From an uncultured Dermabacter sp. (lineage in GTDB: Bacteria; Actinomycetota; Actinomycetes; Actinomycetales; Dermabacteraceae), in assembly GCA_947252755.1 (NCBI GenBank), contig CAMXWV010000011.1:14811-78810 (forward strand): a stretch of DNA of 64,000 bases, given 5' to 3'. Positions within the stretch are counted from its first letter, which is position 1. Every line of letters begins with the position of its first letter. The notes below the pieces were generated by a model. That model saw only the letters and a program-made list of their open reading frames with translations, did not search any database and had not been told where the DNA came from. Shown piece after piece: positions 62,501-64,000 of the stretch. The position numbers and the translations under genes are program-made.

Positions 62501-63612
62501 GCCCACCCGCCGATGGCCTCGGCAAAGGCAGTCGCCAATGCCATTGCCGGCGTCACGCCGTGCTTTCGCGCGGCGTGTTCCAGTCGTTGGCGCTCCGCTG
62601 GATTCAACCAGTGGTGCAACCGCTGCACGCGCGTCGACGTCCGCCCGGGTGCCTGCCTCAGGCGCGGCAGGTCAGGAGCACCAGGCAGTGTGCGCAACCG
62701 TGCCTGCCACCAGTCGCGAGCTTCGGCATACTCCCGTGTGTGAGTCTCGGACTGTTCCGCCTGACGGCGGTCAGCAAGATACTGAGGGAAGCTGTACGTC
62801 AGGCTCGGCAGCACGGAGTCCGGGTCGCGATAGTAGGTAGCGAGATCGGCCATGAGGACCCTGAAGCTGGCTGCATCGGCGGCAATCATGTCGAGATTGA
62901 TGTGCAATCGCGTTCTGGTCTCACTCATCAGCGACACCGCGACATCGAATACTTGTCCGGAGGCGATATCGAGTTGTCGATGTGAGGCCTCGTGACGAAC
63001 ACGTTCTAACGCGGCGGCCTGCTCCGCGTCATCGAGGTCACGTAGATCATGAATGGTGAGGCCCGGCCACGCCGGCTGCGGGAGAATACGCTGCCGCCCG
63101 TCGTCGCCGATCGCGACTCGGAGCATCCCATGGCGTTCTAAGATCAGCCGCACGGCTCTGTCGAGTTGGCCCGTGTCGATGCCGGGGGCATCGAACTCGT
63201 TGTACAGATGTGTTGCCACACCTCCGAACTCCATGTCCGCGTCTCGTCCGGCCCAATATGCATGCTGCATGAGCGCGAGGTCGAACGGCTCGCCAGGACT
63301 CACTGGTGGTGCCGGGTCCACAGCCTCGGGCTCGGTGCGCGGGGCATCGAGCAGTCGCCGCCAGGCGCCGAAAGTTGGGCGTTCCGCGAGCTGTTCGAAG
63401 GTGGCCGATATTCCGAGTCGGCGGGCTTGGTTGATGACGGACATCATCCCGAGCGAGTCGAGGCCGAGCTTCAACGGCTCGGCGTCATCGCTGAGGGCTC
63501 TGACATCGCAGCCGAGCCGCGCGGCAATCAATTCCGCGATGATGTCCGACGGACGCGCGTCGGCGTCGGACGATGACCCTAAGGGGACAGCTCGATCAAC
63601 GTTGGACGACAT
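53590..63612 (-). CDS. NRPS: ArCP-Cy-A-PCP-Cy-A-PCP-Cy-PCP-Cy-PCP
   Basis: 3340 residues from ATG 63612 (AAGGAG upstream). Domains: ArCP with Ser53 (LGLDSLGMM). Cy1 (DMIAAD near 241). A1 (SGSTGTPKG near 717; code by eye DLVNMGLIQK, non-standard). PCP1 (near 1118). Cy2 (DPIVFD near 1314). A2 (near 1774; code DLYNFSMIWK, cysteine-like). PCP2 (near 2176). Cy3 (DYLLLD near 2369). PCP3 (near 2719). Cy4 (DNIILD near 2918). PCP4 (near 3279). All Cy domains keep DxxxxD and none has the HHxxxDG of ordinary C domains. Modules 3 and 4 have no A domain and must be loaded in trans, as one A domain does in yersiniabactin synthetase. Confidence 0.93.
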   Translation of the reverse strand: MSSNVDRAVPLGSSSDADARPSDIIAELIAARLGCDVRALSDDAEPLKLGLDSLGMMSVINQARRLGISATFEQLAERPTFGAWRRLLDAPRTEPEAVDPAPPVSPGEPFDLALMQHAYWAGRDADMEFGGVATHLYNEFDAPGIDTGQLDRAVRLILERHGMLRVAIGDDGRQRILPQPAWPGLTIHDLRDLDDAEQAAALERVRHEASHRQLDIASGQVFDVAVSLMSETRTRLHINLDMIAADAASFRVLMADLATYYRDPDSVLPSLTYSFPQYLADRRQAEQSETHTREYAEARDWWQARLRTLPGAPDLPRLRQAPGRTSTRVQRLHHWLNPAERQRLEHAARKHGVTPAMALATAFAEAIGGWATDPQFLLNLPLFDRAELHAQVPQLVGDFSSSVLLAADVTDRMPFAERAVRLQQELRAAIDHRAYPGIEVLRDLSRLAGGERVLAPVVYTSALNLGELFAPNVREVFGDPVWLVSQGPQVWLDAQATELDGGYLVNWDVREGFFAPGVAESMFGAYRDVLSQLVADDAAWQRPIDDLRPPAQAARHSAVNDTGAPQRANILHEPFFRVAAECPEATALAWETAEGPASLSYGGLCEQALRVAGALDASGIRAGDLVAVNLPKGPAQVAAVLGVLAAGGAYVPIGVDEPPARQTAIYRATPMVAVITDANAHLPEDLPGSPAIVRIADALEATPLSAARRSDPDGPAYVLFTSGSTGTPKGVEITHRGASNTIEDLNDRYGVGPTDAVLAVSALKFDLSVVDIFGLLSVRGTVVLPDEARRADPDAWMQLMTDTPITVWNTVPVLLDMLLTVAESSPPAARLVARLRLVMLGGDWVALDLPRRLARLAPGCRCVVLGGATEASIQSVLFDVNDIDPLWRSIPYGHPMRNQKVRVVDGQERDRPDWAAGELWIGGAGVHGRYRDNDELTAQKFVERDGHRWYRTGDLVRWRDSGELEILGRTDFQVKIAGNRIDLGEVESAVEQYPGVRRAVATVIDAEKRPRIRVLAVVDDPENHAPDLDAAIRERARRYLPEAMVPELIVSVTSLPLNSNGKVDRQRVAALLQEAALSADVDGEPPQGPVEEAIAQVWSELLGITVSGRDDDFFRLGGDSLTATRSVARLRTCTLPGGVAIAECTISGLMRGRTVRGFASTLRTTQAGPRSENAVLRAHPEARFERFALTPVQHAYLVGRDETLVLGGIGANFYLELDGDRLDHERWENAWRRLAERHDMLRVTVRDGRQQVVEQMTVTELPRLTAPTLEAARTLLEPLRRRSFDLASEPPYAAMAVEYGPSARVRVGIVVDPIVFDGRSVKTLLSELAHLYDDPDFDLPPLGLTFRDYLTGVAVDPDDKARAEAYWDRVGPELPPAPLLPLASAPAALGRPRFARVAHRVPRARYRLLRERAALVGLTPSALLLTCYAQTLSRWSARPELTLNLTLFDRQPVHDDVDSVIGDFSSLLLLAHRPDGQDDLVNLARQVQDELARALEHRSVSAVEVQQRIALTEGITQAIFPVVFTSTLGIGGGLLDDAPGGFPAYADGASQTSQVWLDHQVVEQAGDLLLSWDSVEGLFPEGLVSAMFEAYLGLVDAFIDSADVDAIPADVALPAAQQDSRARVNAVPSLAPQANALHVEFFARAAKQPAAVALRWGLPGASESGSLTYGQLAERALRLARHLQQNGVRRGDAVAVSMPKGPDQVIAVLGTLATGASYIPIGVDQPTARIERITRTVQPRLVLNSLPDLNDLDPLPEPAPTEASETAYTIFTSGSTGEPKGVQMSHRAAWNTIADINARFGITKADRVLSISALEFDLSVYDIFGLLAAGGEVICALEHQRRDPDEWHDLVRHHGVTVWNTVPQLLDMYVTAAAWHPDTSSSLRIAFVSGDWVPLDLADRLAHSAPSARLIAMGGATEAGIWSNFYPVADGIAGWASVPYGTPLGGQTFRVVDGVGRDCPDWVPGELWIGGDSLADGYFGDPQRTRERFPVVGGHRWYRTGDLGRYRPAGLLEFLGRDDGQVKVRGHRIELGEIEAALRDHPDVVSAAAVVLRGTADRIAAAVVAPSADDERDADGGLDLDAIARHAAGLLAPTMRPDVVVELPAIPLTGNGKLDREAVATKIFAITNAEPETPASPESSSRSDERVDKVAAVWAEVLSLPTLPAPSDSFFALGGDSLAATRVVARLRDAPSTGRALGGVGVGALFEHPVLADFAERLRPAVSDALPLQLAPGLAQRHEPFPLTDVQLAYLRGRAPGMPLGNIGTTYYLELSAESVDIDRWQQAWRRMIDRHDMLRVIVEGEQQRILPPEDLPAPPVTIGHADDEQSASARLHELLARSSFDLSTWPTFATALIRHPDGVRVGIAVDYLLLDGFSVQLLLTELAACYLDPETSLPELDVSFRDYVLAAGTSPADREASVSYWTDRLESLPQAPHLPVAVDPAQIDTPVFQRRAGRLEAEQWTQVKQWCRQAGVTPSSVLLACYSHVLSAFSARPELTLNLTLFDRSRVHPHIDRVLGDFTSLTLLEHRPTAEESLADAAQRLQRQLASDLDHRGVSALWVQRELARRTSPTEAAMPVVFTSTLGLSDHVLDRLRPPFPTFVGGASQTPQVWLDHQVMEQSGALLYHWDAVEDLFAPGLLDDMFEEYRRLLEQLPNADLSAVRTRTAESAPGLTTPEEVAAIDASPNGDAALSQDQVGAIWADVLAVAEVNAHDSFFALGGDSLLATRLIGRLLDAGATGVQVADIFTRPVLEDFYIGLATRTPRQDRRRRVVPNPAEMTEPFEATDVQRAYWVGRHSDLALGGVGAYYYSEFDGAEVDISRLEQAWNTLVRRHAELRSVFTPDGRQQFLPSDQTVLHVPHTQLDATTTPEAVNQELDTLRDRLSHRVLDPGRWPLFTVEAVTYHQLGQQRTRVGIGLDNIILDGLSMMIVFSELEELYRDPGASLPERELTFRDYRVQVEPSDTQLRADREYWQERLDSIPPGPQLPTLVDPDTVTQPRFRRWQRRIPAETWKSALQNARQLGLTPAVVLLSSYAEVLGRWSTSSEFSVNVTLFDRQEVHPHIDRILGDFTSLLLVEIRTSPDDTRGVRAIRLRDQLASDLEHRSVSAIWVQREMARRRGAVAGAPVVFTSGLGLGTAMSLDPGPGFPDRIWGISQTPQIWLDHQVSQTPDGELVIQWDAVEGLIAAETIESMFDEYARLVSAIADPGWADSRPGLPAASASHLAQPASSPQGPVSIRGESSPVAEAGKPRPGVESAVARIWEELLGSTGIDRVADFFGLGGDSLVATRMVARVRAEVGIELSLREFFADPTIAAVAATGMGPHGGQIQAGTEDFEEGEL

Positions 63613-63637
63613 GGATCTCCTTGCTGCGTATGGGTGT

Positions 63638-64000
63638 TCAGGGCAGGCTGGTTGTGGCATAGAGCGGATACTGGTTGGCCAGTGCCGAGACGCGGCTCGC
63701 CAGGCCGGGAACGTTCTCCGCTCGGGCCAGGGCGTCGGCCAGGATCTCGGCGACCTCGGCGAAGGCGGAGCCGTCGAAACCGCGAGTCGCAAGGGCCGAA
63801 GTGGCCAGCCGAAGCCCAGAAGGTCGACGGGATGTGCGTGCCTCGTTCGGAACCGTATTGCGATTGACTGTCACGCCAATACTCTCCAGATGCCGTTCTG
63901 CGTCTGCACCGTCGGTGAACTGGCCTTGTTCTATTGCTTCGGACAAATCAAGCAACACGAGATGACAGTCAGTGCCACCGGTCACCACCTGGATCCCCGA
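63638..64000 (-). CDS. glyA-like: serine hydroxymethyltransferase, C-terminal part (5' end outside window)
   Basis: The frame enters at the right edge and ends 25 bp before the NRPS start. Visible C-terminal GlyA signatures are VVTGGTDCHLVLLDL, GVTVNRNTVPNEAR, GLRLATSALATRGFDG and FAEVAEILADAL. It appears to be in the NRPS operon, which is not usual for housekeeping glyA. An SHMT homologue (FmoH) makes alpha-methylserine for 4-methyloxazolines in the JBIR-34/35 pathway, so a precursor-supply role is possible. The active-site lysine region is not visible. Confidence 0.88.
   Translation of the reverse strand, partial: SGIQVVTGGTDCHLVLLDLSEAIEQGQFTDGADAERHLESIGVTVNRNTVPNEARTSRRPSGLRLATSALATRGFDGSAFAEVAEILADALARAENVPGLASRVSALANQYPLYATTSLP

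Noticed and set aside
48107..63612. Cy domains as ordinary condensation domains
   Set aside because: All five carry DxxxxD at the active-site position and none has HHxxxDG.
63638..64000. plain housekeeping glyA unrelated to the NRPS
   Set aside because: Not excluded, but it is 25 bp upstream in the same orientation with no terminator, so an operon role is the better reading.
1..64000. CRISPR arrays, rRNA genes or insertion sequences
   Set aside because: No regularly spaced repeats, rRNA-like stretches, transposase motifs or terminal repeats were seen.

Overview
The window is high-GC actinobacterial DNA. The evidence is GTG/TTG starts, AGGAGG ribosome sites, chains of ATGA/GTGA-overlapping genes, and actinobacterial protein families (SCO6880, DUF6112, DUF2637, gamma-butyrolactone receptor, AfsA). 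A Micrococcales-type host such as Brevibacterium or a relative is plausible, but nothing here fixes the genus. I saw no rRNA, tRNA or CRISPR array.

1 to about 30.3 kb is the backbone of a conjugative element (ICE or plasmid) carrying cargo. On the minus strand (11.9 kb down to 1) lie a primase-polymerase, a DUF2637 membrane protein, a ParB-like protein, a two-domain cell-wall hydrolase, two DUF6112 small membrane proteins, a TrbL-like channel protein and an SCO6880-family protein. The MobF relaxase-helicase is at 26.8-30.3 kb on the plus strand, behind a hairpin-rich candidate oriT. Between these halves sits cargo at 12.3-26.6 kb. It comprises an AraC regulator, a phosphopantetheinyl transferase, and a tightly overlapping seven-gene operon (acyl-AMP ligase, SDR, ACP, AvrD-like protein, P-loop NTPase, thioesterase, SnoaL-like protein). 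It also has a TetR/MFS/NAD(P)-binding module, a double TetR protein and a GlxA/cysteine-hydrolase module. The AvrD operon and the MFS gene share the same 16-bp dyad, so they are probably one TetR-controlled small-molecule system.

30.6-43.3 kb is a lasso-peptide gene cluster with three 40-codon precursor genes, two on the minus strand and one on the plus strand. The minus operon encodes cyclase, RRE, protease, two precursors, an ABC exporter and, last, a gamma-butyrolactone-receptor-type TetR. The plus arm has a two-component system, the third precursor, a lantibiotic-immunity-type ABC transporter, a small membrane protein, an AfsA-like protein and an SDR. A butyrolactone-type signal circuit therefore appears to be wired into the lasso cluster.

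43.8-64 kb (minus strand) is a salicylate-primed, pyochelin-like nonribosomal pathway, probably a metallophore. A partial serine hydroxymethyltransferase is followed by two NRPSs of 3340 and 1828 residues, a saccharopine-dehydrogenase-like oxidoreductase, a type II thioesterase, a salicyl-AMP ligase and a phosphopantetheinyl transferase. The NRPSs have five heterocyclization (Cy) domains, three A domains, one aryl and five peptidyl carriers, one methyltransferase and a thioesterase with a Cys nucleophile. Two Cy-PCP modules lack an A domain, and A1 has an unusual substrate code. The architecture predicts a chain of up to five azolines capped by salicylate, longer than pyochelin or yersiniabactin.
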